A DNA stretch of 44,918 nt, taken from the NCBI RefSeq assembly GCF_003992065.1, contig NZ_RQUZ01000015.1, forward strand, positions 1 to 44,918, given 5' to 3'. The position numbers were made by a program, and so were the translations under genes. The notes beneath the pieces were generated by a model that saw only the letters and a program-made list of their open reading frames with translations, was not told where the DNA came from and did no database searches. The first letter of the stretch is position 1; each line of letters starts with the position of its first letter. Of the stretch, positions 17,101-26,699 are shown piece after piece. The stretch is from Veillonella seminalis. GTDB taxonomy: Bacteria; Bacillota; Negativicutes; Veillonellales; Veillonellaceae.

Positions 17101-17194
17101 AGGAAAAACTGCCGATAGCAAAGAGCATAGCCATGAAAAAGTAAATTATCGACTTGTGGCGTAAGGCCCAATCGGCTAAGTTAAACTGTTTCAT
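14147..17194 (-). CDS. RND (HAE1-type) multidrug efflux permease
   Basis: 1015-aa inner-membrane proton-driven exporter of the AcrB/MexB superfamily. One TM segment follows the N-terminal M-K-Q-F-N-L-A-D-W-A-L-R-H-K-S. Next come a large periplasmic porter domain and a block of TM helices including S-L-G-L-L-V-D-D-A-I-I-V-V-E (about 395-410), whose adjacent Asp pair is the proton-relay site. A second porter domain and a C-terminal TM block repeat this. Slightly shorter than typical AcrB (about 1040). Its ATG overlaps the adaptor stop by four bases (ATGA). No TolC-type channel gene is nearby, so it must use one encoded elsewhere. Its presence indicates a diderm cell. The MarR gene upstream probably regulates it. 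Substrates unknown. Confidence 0.93.
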   Translation of the reverse strand: MKQFNLADWALRHKSIIYFFMAMLFAIGSFSFMKIGRMEDPNFTIRTMVVAATWPGASPQQMSEQVTDKLEEKIRDLPGLDYTKSFTDSSKTVIYINLKESVKSDDVRAAWTEVRHMIEDEWSSLPSGVQGPVINDRFDDVYGTIYALTGDDYSYEEKRAYAEDIKRFLLSVPNVKRIDLKGVQEQTLYVEMNKDKLSAYQISAETILNALKQQSSMAPAGMIDTDTNNVYLRVNGLFDSVDAVREMPLRVNNQTLRLGDIATVRMDYESPQSPLFYYNGKPAIGIAVSMDAGANNIEFGKALDAKMASYKDALPVGLDVSQVSNQPKVVDESISEFTRSLFEAIVIVLIVSFISLGVRSGIVVALTIPVVVASTFVGMYADGLELHKVSLGALIISLGLLVDDAIIVVEMMTLKMEEGLNTHDAATFAYKSTAFPMLSGTLITCCGFLPIFLSEGSVAEFTHALFIVVAMALLLSWFASVLVSPVLGSKLIRIKPGHEESRAMRIQKTFLVRFEKFLHWALGHRRTVLITTIVLFLISLVSVPLIKVEFFPASTRPEIMVAVQFPQSSSLQYTKEQAEQLDNLLSGDKRIEHYSAYIGEGAPRFVLTLEPEVQRNNYMQYVIVAKSLDDRNSLYNELNEKLKDEFPSALINMDFIQTGPPSKYPIMFRVSGPDMAKVKEIAADVKDVFKEYPDITDISEDWPDNTPNIEVHIDPSKARLMGVDSYTVATDLQSKISGVTVGQYYVGNQTIPMKFKLSGNEDHNMSVLQNIPIQTGSGAYVPLSQIANISLGNEDGIIWHRNMAPTITVHGNVPPNIMADSLANEINKKLDTMRADLPAGYTIEVDGSAEQSNIALNNLKGPMPIMICLIMVILMFQLKKISLMVMALLTAPLGLIGVVLTMLLTNTPMGFMVVLGVISLSGMIIRNSIILIDQIELHRKEGQTTYDAIVSSTILRFRPIMLTALAAILGMVPLMRSAFWSPMAIAFSGGLFVATILTLIVLPVMYALYFKAEEK

Positions 17195-18282
17195 ATGCGT
17201 ACCTTAGCCCCTTCTTCCAACTTATCCGTACCGGCTGTTACAATTCGTTCGCCCGCCTTCAAACCGGATACTACGGCTACCTGATTATTCCCCAAGTTCC
17301 CCAATGTAACTGTTCGCAAATGAACTGTATTATTGGTTACTACATACACTTGACCCTGACTGTTCGGTGCCGGTTGACGAGTACCTACCAAAGCGGTTAA
17401 CGGAATCATTAACCCATTACTATTTAATTGATTAAATACTACATTAGCCGTCATACCGAGCTGCAATTGAGCCGGTGGATTAGGCAAGGAAATTTTAACC
17501 GTATAGGTACGAGCCGTTGCATCCGGAACCGGTGAAATTTCACGGACTACACCGACCGTCGTTACATTTGGTAAGGCCCAATAGGTTACATTAGCCGGTG
17601 AGCCGACGGAAACGGAGGCCATCATTTGTTCCGGCAAAGCAATAACCGCTTCCGGTTCATTGCCTACCGCAATAGTGCCCACTGTTTGACCAGCTGCTAC
17701 AACTTGGCCTACTTCTATGGAGGCCGCCGTAATAATACCATCTGCTGGCGCTGTTAATTGGGTATAATTTTGCTGATTAGCGCTGGTCTGCACATTAGCC
17801 TGTGCTTGAGCGAGTTGCGCCGCTGCTACTTTATATGAGTTTTCCATTTGATCCAATTGCAACTGGCTAATAGCTTCTTCAGCATAAAGTTGACGATAGC
17901 GCTGTACGTTAGTAGACGCTAAATCATATTGAGATTGAGCGGCCGCCAAAGCACCCTCTGCATTCTGCATTTGGCTACTCGTATCGCCTTGATCTAATAC
18001 AGCTAATATTTGGCCTGCACTAACGCGGTCACCAATATTAAAGTTCTTTTGAATAACACGGCCACCTATTTGAAAAGACAATGCTGTTTCATTGCGGTTT
18101 TTAATAGTACCCGCTAAACTGTTTTCACTGGCATCGCCGCCCTGACCTACAACTTGTGTTTTAACCAAAGGTGCTTTATCACTGGTATCATCTGATGAAC
18201 CACAGCCACTGATTATAAGTAACAAACCTGTTAATATTGCTGTAATTATCGTATATCGGCGCCAACTTCGCAGCACGTTCAT
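17191..18282 (-). CDS. RND periplasmic adaptor (membrane fusion) lipoprotein
   Basis: 363 aa. The N-terminus M-N-V-L-R-S-W-R-R is followed by a hydrophobic stretch and the lipobox I-S-G-C with Cys27, so this is a lipoprotein. The mature part has a lipoyl-like half motif (R-V-S-A-G-Q-I-L-A-V-L-D-Q-G-D), a coiled-coil hairpin rich in Ala/Gln (about 85-150), the second lipoyl half (L-T-A-P-A-D-G-I-I-T-A), and a beta-barrel and membrane-proximal end. It links the inner-membrane pump to an outer-membrane channel. The start is the ATG at 18282, with GGAGG eight bases upstream; the frame continues to 18351 without a ribosome site. Confidence 0.92.
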   Translation of the reverse strand: MNVLRSWRRYTIITAILTGLLLIISGCGSSDDTSDKAPLVKTQVVGQGGDASENSLAGTIKNRNETALSFQIGGRVIQKNFNIGDRVSAGQILAVLDQGDTSSQMQNAEGALAAAQSQYDLASTNVQRYRQLYAEEAISQLQLDQMENSYKVAAAQLAQAQANVQTSANQQNYTQLTAPADGIITAASIEVGQVVAAGQTVGTIAVGNEPEAVIALPEQMMASVSVGSPANVTYWALPNVTTVGVVREISPVPDATARTYTVKISLPNPPAQLQLGMTANVVFNQLNSNGLMIPLTALVGTRQPAPNSQGQVYVVTNNTVHLRTVTLGNLGNNQVAVVSGLKAGERIVTAGTDKLEEGAKVRI

Positions 18283-18439
18283 ATGAATCTCCTCCTTATT
18301 TATTACCGGTAATATATATTTAATTGTAAAAGTTATTCCCCTCACTGTCAATTATTTTCAATATAGTATTCAAGCTTTCGATGCTATAAAAAGATTCCTA
18401 TTATCGCTTAATTATGACTTCTACAACTTCAACATATAA

Positions 18440-18991
18440 TTAAAATGCCGATTTTGGTTTCATACCGCTCAATGTATTCAACTCTTCCTCAGATATAGCC
18501 TTAGGTCCTCCCATTAGAAGCTTCAAAGTTTCTAAAGTATCTTTAATCTTTTCAGCCGGCACATTATTTAGAACCATCTTAAAATATGCTTCTTCGCGCT
18601 CATGCAAATCATTATGTACAAGCGCCACTGCATTGCCCAATTCTGTATTACGAAGTAAAACTGCTTTCAAATCCTCTTTATTATGAAAACGGATAAGTAA
18701 ATCATTCGCTGCTAAACGCTTTACATAGCGAGATAATAGGCCTTGTGAAAATGGCATAGCCTTCAATAAGTCTTGGTAAGTACCGGTTTTATCAGGTTTA
18801 GCTTCCAAATAATTTAAAATTTGCATCTCTGAATGATTAAATTTTTTATTCATCAGTTTTTCCGCCGATTCGAACGGTACTGTATCTATATAGGTTTCAA
18901 TAGCCTCTTTTAATAAACGTTTGCGCAATTCCTGCACATATACGGCAAATACTGAGGCTGTTGCCACTAATTCTTTGTACTTATTATCCAT
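18440..18991 (-). CDS. MarR-family transcriptional regulator, probable repressor of the RND operon
   Basis: 183 aa. The helical N-terminus is followed by a winged helix with S-E-M-Q-I-L-N-Y-L-E, the recognition part M-P-F-S-Q-G-L-L-S-R-Y-V-K-R-L-A-A-N-D-L and a wing ending L-L-R-N-T-E-L-G (about residues 60-130), then a C-terminal dimerisation helix. This is the MarR layout though somewhat longer than usual (about 145). The start at 18991 is a choice between in-frame ATGs (19009 and 19024 are possible); GGAG lies 12 bases upstream of it. It sits 157 bases ahead of the adaptor on the same strand, which fits local control of efflux. The ligand is unknown. Confidence 0.75.
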   Translation of the reverse strand: MDNKYKELVATASVFAVYVQELRKRLLKEAIETYIDTVPFESAEKLMNKKFNHSEMQILNYLEAKPDKTGTYQDLLKAMPFSQGLLSRYVKRLAANDLLIRFHNKEDLKAVLLRNTELGNAVALVHNDLHEREEAYFKMVLNNVPAEKIKDTLETLKLLMGGPKAISEEELNTLSGMKPKSAF

Positions 18992-19069
18992 ACTGATTCT
19001 AATCTCCATATTCTTACAAATCAATATATGACATATTTGTTTTTTGCTTTACAACTCTAACTTCAATTT

Positions 19070-19114
19070 AAAAAAAATCCTCATAGCGTCGGTCTTAACC
19101 TGCACTATGAGGAT
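19070..19114 (-). terminator. intrinsic terminator of the CNNM/CBS gene
   Basis: Perfect 10-bp arms ATCCTCATAG (19077-19086) and CTATGAGGAT (19105-19114). The run of seven A at 19070-19077 is a T-tract on minus. It lies a few bases past the stop at 19122. Confidence 0.85.
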
Positions 19115-19121
19115 AGTTATC

Positions 19122-20480
19122 TTATTCGTCAGCTTCGGTCTCTTCTTCCACCGGCTCATGAACCACCATGATTTTATCGATACGAACATTATCCATATCA
19201 ACAATTTCAAAGGTATATGTATCCCATACATAGCGATCCAACTCTTTAGGAATGCGACCGAACAAATACATCAAAAAGCCGCCCACCGTTTTATATAAAT
19301 CTTTTTCTTCACCCGGTAATTCTTTGGTAATACCGAAATATTCTTTAAATTCATCAATACTAAGTAAGCCGTCAACCAACCATGTTGTTTCCGTACGTTG
19401 CATAATACGATTTTCTTCTTCTTTTAGCTCGTCTTCACTGGCCGGCATTAAACCGACTAATTTTTCCATGATATCATGAAGTGTTACGAGACCGCTGAAA
19501 CCGCCGTACTCGTCGAGTACCACTGTTTCGTGAATACCTTCCGTACGGAATACTTCCAAAAGCTTCATGAGACTGATGGATTCCGGTACCATAACAGGCT
19601 GCTTAGTGCATTCTTCCACCAATTGTTTCAATGTTTTTTGGCCGCCCGCTTTCATATGTTCCGCAAACACATCGGCAACGATAACGAGACCTTCCAGTTC
19701 ATCCAAAGAATCACGACCTACCGGCAAACGGTAATGAGTGGAATTGCAAAGACGTTCTTTAATTTCTTCTTCCGGACTGTTCAAATCAAGCCACTTAAGC
19801 TGCGTACGCGGTGTCATAACATCACCGGCATTTAAGTCGGCTAAACGGAACACATTATCTACGAGAATCGGTTCTTCTTTTTCAAAAGCGCCTAATTCCA
19901 CGCCTTGCGTCAACATTTTGTTGATTTCAAGCTCTGTTACCGGCGCTTCTTCCTTCTCTTTTACACCAATCAATTTTAATAAAAAGCTGGTTGAAAAACT
20001 TAATAAAGCCACAAGCGGCTTGGCCACCAAGGCGAAATAATGCATCGGTACCGCCATTATGATAGCAATACGTTCCGGTGCGTTTAAAGCGATACGCTTC
20101 GGTACCAATTCACCGACAACAAGCGATAAATAAGTCGTCAACGATACGATAATAATAGGGCTTACCGAATCGGCATAATCCGCTAAGGCCGGAATATGTT
20201 CCTTAATAGCATCTGCCATCGGTGTCGACAAAGCGGCCCCTGAATATAAACCGGTTACGATACCGATTAAGGTAATACCGATTTGTATAGTTGAAAACAT
20301 CTGATTCGGGTCTTCCGATAATTGAATCGCCCGTTGTGCCCCTGTACTGCCTTTTTCGGCACTATCTTCCAATAAACCCTTACGGGCATTGACTATGGCT
20401 AATTCTGTCATGGAGAAAATACCATTTGCTATAATGAGCAAGAAAATTATGAGTATCTCCAGACCCACGTCACCATCCAC
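19122..20480 (-). CDS. CNNM/CorC-type membrane protein (HlyC/CorC, UPF0053 family)
   Basis: 452 aa. An N-terminal CNNM (DUF21) membrane domain with about four TM segments covers residues 1-190 (I-L-I-I-F-L-L-I-I-A-N-G-I-F-S-M-T-E-L-A-I near the start). A pair of CBS domains follows (about 205-330; D-V-M-T-P-R-T-Q and V-V-L-D-E-Y-G-G-F-S-G-L-V-T are typical). A CorC_HlyC C-terminal domain (about 350-440) is followed by an acidic tail. Members are linked to Mg2+ or Co2+ efflux; the older haemolysin name is misleading. The start codon is GTG at 20480, with GGAG 12 bases upstream, and a stop lies just upstream in frame. An inverted repeat CAGAC/GTCTG sits in the leader (20522-20539). Confidence 0.88.
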   Translation of the reverse strand: MDGDVGLEILIIFLLIIANGIFSMTELAIVNARKGLLEDSAEKGSTGAQRAIQLSEDPNQMFSTIQIGITLIGIVTGLYSGAALSTPMADAIKEHIPALADYADSVSPIIIVSLTTYLSLVVGELVPKRIALNAPERIAIIMAVPMHYFALVAKPLVALLSFSTSFLLKLIGVKEKEEAPVTELEINKMLTQGVELGAFEKEEPILVDNVFRLADLNAGDVMTPRTQLKWLDLNSPEEEIKERLCNSTHYRLPVGRDSLDELEGLVIVADVFAEHMKAGGQKTLKQLVEECTKQPVMVPESISLMKLLEVFRTEGIHETVVLDEYGGFSGLVTLHDIMEKLVGLMPASEDELKEEENRIMQRTETTWLVDGLLSIDEFKEYFGITKELPGEEKDLYKTVGGFLMYLFGRIPKELDRYVWDTYTFEIVDMDNVRIDKIMVVHEPVEEETEADE

Positions 20481-20839
20481 TAATGAATCACTCTCCTCTT
20501 ACTTACAGTGGATACTTTTGTCAGACCAATTTCAGTCTGTACTTACCGTATAGTATATCAAAAATTGAATATTTTCGCTATATTGAGTCTTTTATAGACT
20601 TATTAGTGAATTTTTCAGTCGTATAAAAAGCTTTACGAACTTTATATATAATAAAAAACTCCCCGTCACTGCGTATTGTGACAGGGAGTTTTTATAGAAT
20701 ATCTTGAAAGGCAGTCAGCCCTTATTGCTTGGCATTTATGCCTAAAATGCCAAGCTTTTTATATAAACGCTTTAATCATATATTAAAACGGGGACCCGGA
20801 AGGCTGTTTCTTATGAACAGCCTAATTTAATTAACAAGA
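20481..20839. other. 359-bp intergenic region with three hairpins
   Basis: From right to left after the dxs-like stop: arms AGGCTGTT/AACAGCCT (20801-20823); a strong stem GCTTGGCATTT/AAATGCCAAGC (20727-20755) whose T-run is on the plus-strand side; then the bidirectional terminator at 20653-20693. The remaining bases up to 20480 hold the CNNM gene leader. No open frame of note. The middle hairpin has the polarity of a plus-strand terminator although no plus-strand gene is seen upstream. Confidence 0.55.
20653..20693. terminator. bidirectional intrinsic terminator below the dxs-like gene
   Basis: AAAAACTCCC-C-GTCAC (20654-20669) pairs with GTGAC-A-GGGAGTTTTT (20678-20693), with one C/A mismatch, and runs of A and T on both sides. 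It would end the minus-strand dxs-like transcript. Confidence 0.8.
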
Positions 20840-22591
20840 TTATTTATTTAAAATCGCTTTTACATCGTTAACGATTAATTCAGGGGATAAGTGGTAACGA
20901 GCCACCAATTCATCCATAGGAACACGGTCATTTACTTCTTTTTTCATACCGATGTTCAATACTTTCATATCAGCTAAACCGTAGAAACGGGATACTTTTT
21001 CACCGAAACCGCCGTCCAATACACCATCTTCCAAAGTAATAACGAGGCTGTGATCAGCTTTTAAGCTTTCCAATACATCAGCATCCACTTCAGAGGATAA
21101 ACGAGGATTTACAACAGTAGCATCAATGCCTAATTCAGCCTTTAAAGCGTCTTTAGTACGTAATGCCAAATCATAGAAGGCACCTAAGCCCAAGAGAACT
21201 ACCGTATTGCCTTTAACAGTTACCTGATTGCTCAAATCACCGTTAAATGCGCTGCCGGCTTCATAAGTCTGAACTTTACCACCCGGTACACGAATCATTA
21301 CAGGGAAGTCGCTTTGATCCAAAGACCAGTTAAGCATAGCCAATAATTCTTCTTTAGTAGCCGGCGATAATACGCGAAGGTTTGGAATCGTGTTCATCAT
21401 AGCCATATCAAACGCACTGGAGTGAGTAGCATCCATTTGAGAAATACCGCCACCCAATGGGAAGGATAAAATTGTAACGGCATTGTTATTTAAAGCCATA
21501 TCCTGAGTCAATTGGTCATAAGTACGTTGTAAGAAAGTAGCCGCATCAAGGATAACCGGTTTACCGCCATTTTTAGCAATACCGGCAGCCATAGCCACCA
21601 TATGTTCTTCCGCAATACCTACGTCAACAAATTGTTTACCGGCCTGAGCACGACGTTCGGGATTAAAACCGCCAATGTTAGGTACACCGGCTGTTAAACC
21701 GACTACTTTCGGATCTTGCTTCATTTTTTCGAGTAAATGAGTAGCGATGATGTCATCAAAATGTTCTTCTTTCATGTACGCATCCACATCAAAATGTTTG
21801 CCCATAATGTAGTGATAAGTTTCTTTATCAGCTTCTGCTTCCGGTAAACCTTTACCTTTAACAGTTACCATATGGATTACAATCGGATGATCAATATCTT
21901 TAACTGCTTTGAAAGTTTCAATTAAAGATTCCAAATCATGACCGTCTTCTACGAATACATAGTCAAGATTCATAGCTTTGAAGAAGTTGTTTTCAGCTTT
22001 GCCTTTGCTGTCACGCAATGCTTTGAAGTGTGCGTAGAAACCGCCTTCGTTCGGAGCAATGGACATATCGTTGTCATTGAACAACACGATGAAATTGCTG
22101 CCCAAAGTAGCACTTACATTAAGGCCTTCCAACGCTTCGCCGCCGGACATGGAGCCGTCACCGATGATAGCGATTACATTGCCGTCTTCACCTTTAAGGT
22201 CACGAGCTTTAGCCATACCGGATGCCAAACTTACAGAAGTAGAAGTATGACCTACAGTGAAGAAGTCATGTTCACTTTCATTCGGGTTGGTATAACCGGA
22301 ATATTTACTGTAAGAAGCAGGGTCGGTAAAACCTTCTTTACGACCGGTCAAAATTTTGTGAATGTAGGACTGATGGGATACGTCAAATACGAATTTATCT
22401 TTCGGAGAATCAAATACGTAATGAAGGGCCAAAGTAGCTTCTACAAAACCAAGATTCGGAGCCATATGTCCACCGGTTTCACTCACACGAGTAATCAATA
22501 CTTCACGAATTTCTTGAGCCAATGTTTTTAATTCATCAATGCTCATACCTTTAATATCTTTAGGGCTGTTTACTTTGCTTAATAAGTTCAT
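20840..22591 (-). CDS. DXS-like thiamine diphosphate enzyme (atypical 1-deoxy-D-xylulose-5-phosphate synthase)
   Basis: 583 aa, against about 620-640 for normal DXS. TPP-binding features are present: G-D-G-S-M-S-G-G-E-A (about 144-153) and F-N-D-N-D-M-S-I (171-178). G-I-A-E-E-H is the activating-Glu site (canonical G-I-A-E-Q-H). The domain order is that of DXS: TPP domain, pyrimidine domain, transketolase C-terminal. Oddities: G-G-H-M-A-P-N-L-G where DXS has G-G-H-x-x-S/G-N-L-G; D-V-S-H-Q-S-Y instead of D-V-G-H-Q; and F-P-L-G-G-G-I-S-Q-M-D-A-T-H-S-S-A-F-D where canonical enzymes have a D-R-A-G-containing stretch ending T-H-Q-G. It may be a second, diverged DXS or a related transketolase-like enzyme. 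GGAAGG lies about ten bases before the ATG. It stands alone between two terminators. Confidence 0.75.
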   Translation of the reverse strand: MNLLSKVNSPKDIKGMSIDELKTLAQEIREVLITRVSETGGHMAPNLGFVEATLALHYVFDSPKDKFVFDVSHQSYIHKILTGRKEGFTDPASYSKYSGYTNPNESEHDFFTVGHTSTSVSLASGMAKARDLKGEDGNVIAIIGDGSMSGGEALEGLNVSATLGSNFIVLFNDNDMSIAPNEGGFYAHFKALRDSKGKAENNFFKAMNLDYVFVEDGHDLESLIETFKAVKDIDHPIVIHMVTVKGKGLPEAEADKETYHYIMGKHFDVDAYMKEEHFDDIIATHLLEKMKQDPKVVGLTAGVPNIGGFNPERRAQAGKQFVDVGIAEEHMVAMAAGIAKNGGKPVILDAATFLQRTYDQLTQDMALNNNAVTILSFPLGGGISQMDATHSSAFDMAMMNTIPNLRVLSPATKEELLAMLNWSLDQSDFPVMIRVPGGKVQTYEAGSAFNGDLSNQVTVKGNTVVLLGLGAFYDLALRTKDALKAELGIDATVVNPRLSSEVDADVLESLKADHSLVITLEDGVLDGGFGEKVSRFYGLADMKVLNIGMKKEVNDRVPMDELVARYHLSPELIVNDVKAILNK

Positions 22592-22701
22592 AATTTCTTC
22601 CTTCCAAACAACATATATATAATCCGTATATCATACTTGTTATCCAACTTAAGATTTTCCAAAACTGTATAAATACGACTTACTAACAATCGGTTATAAA
22701 C

Positions 22702-22765
22702 AAAAAAGTTCCGTAATCCTCACTGTGACTGACTTTATGTCGTCATCAGCGGTGATTACAGAACT
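22702..22765 (-). terminator. long hairpin terminator or leader attenuator ahead of the dxs-like gene
   Basis: On minus AGTTCTGTAATC pairs with GATTACGGAACT (one mismatch), enclosing a branched inner stem (TGAC/GTCA), and is followed by six T (22702-22707 read as A on plus). It can end permease transcripts from upstream. It also starts almost at the predicted start site of the promoter at 22767-22797, so RNA from that promoter would be about 55-60 bases long unless it reads through into the dxs-like gene. Confidence 0.75.
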
Positions 22766-22766
22766 C

Positions 22767-22797
22767 ATTATAGATCTTGAAGTTAACTTCAAGTCAA
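22767..22797 (-). promoter_or_regulatory. 19-bp-spacer promoter with 18-bp palindrome (MerR-type operator architecture)
   Basis: On minus TTGACT (22792-22797), exactly 19 bases, TATAAT (22767-22772). The spacer is covered by the perfect palindrome CTTGAAGTTAACTTCAAG (22776-22793). Over-long spacers filled by a palindrome are the hallmark of promoters activated by MerR-family regulators such as SoxR or CueR, and the AGTTAACT core is as in SoxR sites. No merR gene is in the window. Transcription would run towards the dxs-like gene. Confidence 0.65.
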
Positions 22798-22947
22798 GAA
22801 CTACTTTTAATTTTTTCAATTTAATTTAAAATTTTCGTTCAACGAATGATGCATATATCCCTAGAAACAGCTCTATTATAAGTATTTATGACCATATCGA
22901 TAGTTTTAAAAATTTTTAGAAATTCAAAAAATTAAGAACTTAGCGAA

Positions 22948-24399
22948 TTATTTTTCGTAATCGCGATCCAAATTAACTTCTTTTAACGGAATAACGTGAG
23001 TTTTATATTTGCTCTTATAGGCCGCATATACCAACAAGAATACCGGAATACCGATATAAGCTACGCTGGCACCGTACCAGTCAATCGTATCGCCCGTAAA
23101 AGCTGTATAGTTCTGACCGGCAATAATGATAAGACATAAAATAGTAGCAAAAATAGGACCAAACGGATAGAACAAAGCTTTAAACGGAATGGCATCCAAG
23201 CTTTTGCCCTGTGCATGGAATGCACGACGGAAACGGTAATGAGCGATGGCAATACCAAGCCATGCAATAAAACCACTCATACCACTGATATTAATCAACC
23301 AGTTGTATGCCGTACCTTCACCAATCAAAGAAGTTAAGAAAGCAAATACACCGAAAGCTGCCGTAGCCAATAAAGCCGGTACCGGCACACCGCGAGAATT
23401 TAATTTAGTAAAGATCTTAGGTGCATCACCTGCTTTAGCCATAGCATACAGCATACGGGTAGATGCATAGAGACCGGAGTTACCGGCAGATAATACGGCC
23501 GTTAAAATAATTGCATTGATGAAGCTGGCCGCAAAAGCAAATCCGAAACGATCAAGTACCAAAGTGAATGGACTGATAGCTACATTTTCAACACTGGAAT
23601 TCAATAAATTAGGATCGTCGTAAGGAATCAAGAAACCGATAACTACGAAAGCACCGATATAGAACAATAAAATACGCCAGAAAATGGAATGAATCGCTTT
23701 TGGTATATTTTTCTCAGGATCCTCCGATTCGCCGGCGGCAACACCGATTAATTCCGTACCTTGGAAGGAGAAACCGGCTACCATGAAAATAGCCATAATA
23801 GAACCGAACCCACCTACGAACGGAGCTTCACCGCGTGTCCAGTTTTCAAAGCCCGGAGAAGTACCGCCAATGCCTAAAATAAGCATAGTGCCTACAAATA
23901 AAAACACGAAAACGGTAATAACCTTCATACTGGAGAAGAAGTATTCACTTTCCCCGAAGGAACGAGTCGATAAATAATTCATCAAGAATAAAGCCGTCAA
24001 GAACAAGGCTGACCATACAATAGCCGGAATTTCCGGAAACCAGTATTTCATAATCAAGGCACCGGCTACGAGTTCAGCCGCCAAAGTAATCGCCCAGTTA
24101 AACCAATAGTTCCATCCCAATGCAAAACCGAAAGCCGGATCCACATAACGGGATGCATAGGTACCGAATGAACCCGGTACCGGTAAATAGGTAGCCATTT
24201 CACCTAAACTGGTCATCAAGAAATAAACCATAATACCGATAAAACCATAGGCTACCAAAGCGCCGCCCGGGCCGGCGGTGCTGACTACTTCACCGCCCGC
24301 TACAAAGAGGCCTGTCCCTATGGAACCGCCCAAGGCAATCATATTCATGTGGCGCGATTTCAAACTTCTTTTTAATTTAGTATTCGCTGCATCACTCAT
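22948..24399 (-). CDS. APC-family amino acid permease, LysP-like
   Basis: 483 aa, 12 TM segments. The N-terminus L-K-R-S-L-K-S-R-H-M-N-M-I-A-L-G-G-S-I-G-T-G-L-F-V is the amino acid permease (PF00324) signature. F-Q-G-T-E-L-I-G-V-A-A-G-E-S-E-D-P is the conserved stretch after TM6, found in the LysP/GabP/AroP group. The long TM1-TM2 pattern, the W-x3-W-x-F-N-W-A-I segment and the basic tail resemble lysine-specific permeases. Lysine is the best guess for the substrate. GGGAGG lies seven bases before the ATG. It starts 16 bases after gyrB on the same strand with no terminator between, so it is probably co-transcribed with gyrB. Confidence 0.85.
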   Translation of the reverse strand: MSDAANTKLKRSLKSRHMNMIALGGSIGTGLFVAGGEVVSTAGPGGALVAYGFIGIMVYFLMTSLGEMATYLPVPGSFGTYASRYVDPAFGFALGWNYWFNWAITLAAELVAGALIMKYWFPEIPAIVWSALFLTALFLMNYLSTRSFGESEYFFSSMKVITVFVFLFVGTMLILGIGGTSPGFENWTRGEAPFVGGFGSIMAIFMVAGFSFQGTELIGVAAGESEDPEKNIPKAIHSIFWRILLFYIGAFVVIGFLIPYDDPNLLNSSVENVAISPFTLVLDRFGFAFAASFINAIILTAVLSAGNSGLYASTRMLYAMAKAGDAPKIFTKLNSRGVPVPALLATAAFGVFAFLTSLIGEGTAYNWLINISGMSGFIAWLGIAIAHYRFRRAFHAQGKSLDAIPFKALFYPFGPIFATILCLIIIAGQNYTAFTGDTIDWYGASVAYIGIPVFLLVYAAYKSKYKTHVIPLKEVNLDRDYEK

Positions 24400-24415
24400 A
24401 CACTATCCTCCCACC

Positions 24416-26329
<1,914 letters not shown>

Positions 26330-26402
26330 CTAATTTCAGTAATAAACTATATCTTTTGGGATTTCGCTTTATAAAACAATTATCCTTAATTATACTCTAT
26401 TT

Positions 26403-26672
26403 TTATCGTTTTGTGTATAAGTTTACAGGAATCCCCATGGCGGCACGCTGTAAACGGCGGCCTACACCGGAAATTGACATACTTAAGCCATACACAGTAT
26501 CTACCGTAACTAAGTAGCTTTCAATCGGTTCATCCGGAAATACATGAATAACATCCTTATTTTGCCACTGTTTATTGCGTCGGCGTCGACCTTTTAAGAG
26601 CGGTATATCCTGAACGATTGCCACGATATCTTCAATAGACACGCTATACGTGTCCGATAAATGAACGAACAT
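26403..26672 (-). CDS. remB: RemB-like (YaaB, DUF370) small regulatory protein
   Basis: 89 aa from the chosen start M-F-V-H-L-S-D-T-Y-S-V-S-I-E-D-I-V-A-I, which parallels Bacillus YaaB/RemB (M-Y-I-H-L-G-D-D-F-V-V-S-T-R-D-I-V). The second half, S-Y-L-V-T-V-D-T-V-Y-G-L-S-M-S-I-S, matches the family too. Its place between recF and gyrB is that of yaaB. RemA/RemB-type proteins are DNA-binding regulators of matrix genes in Bacillus; the role here is unknown. The start is uncertain: ATG at 26684 and GTG at 26687 are in frame and no site has a strong ribosome signal. It is separated by a basic insertion (G-R-R-R-R-N-K) not seen in short homologues. Confidence 0.75.
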   Translation of the reverse strand: MFVHLSDTYSVSIEDIVAIVQDIPLLKGRRRRNKQWQNKDVIHVFPDEPIESYLVTVDTVYGLSMSISGVGRRLQRAAMGIPVNLYTKR

Positions 26673-26699
26673 AAATCTTACCATCACTTTCTCTATATT

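Larger units (their letters stand above)
22592..22947. other. 356-bp control region upstream of the dxs-like gene
   Basis: Holds, on minus, the promoter with 19-bp spacer (22767-22797), the hairpin terminator (22702-22765) and about 110 AT-rich bases before the dxs-like ATG. The part 22800-22947 next to the permease stop is AT-rich, with no clear terminator of its own and no open frame. Confidence 0.5.

Noticed and set aside
21938-22531. 197-aa plus-strand frame across the dxs-like gene
   Set aside because: Antisense to a gene with clear TPP-enzyme motifs; composition is the mirror of that gene and no ribosome site is seen.
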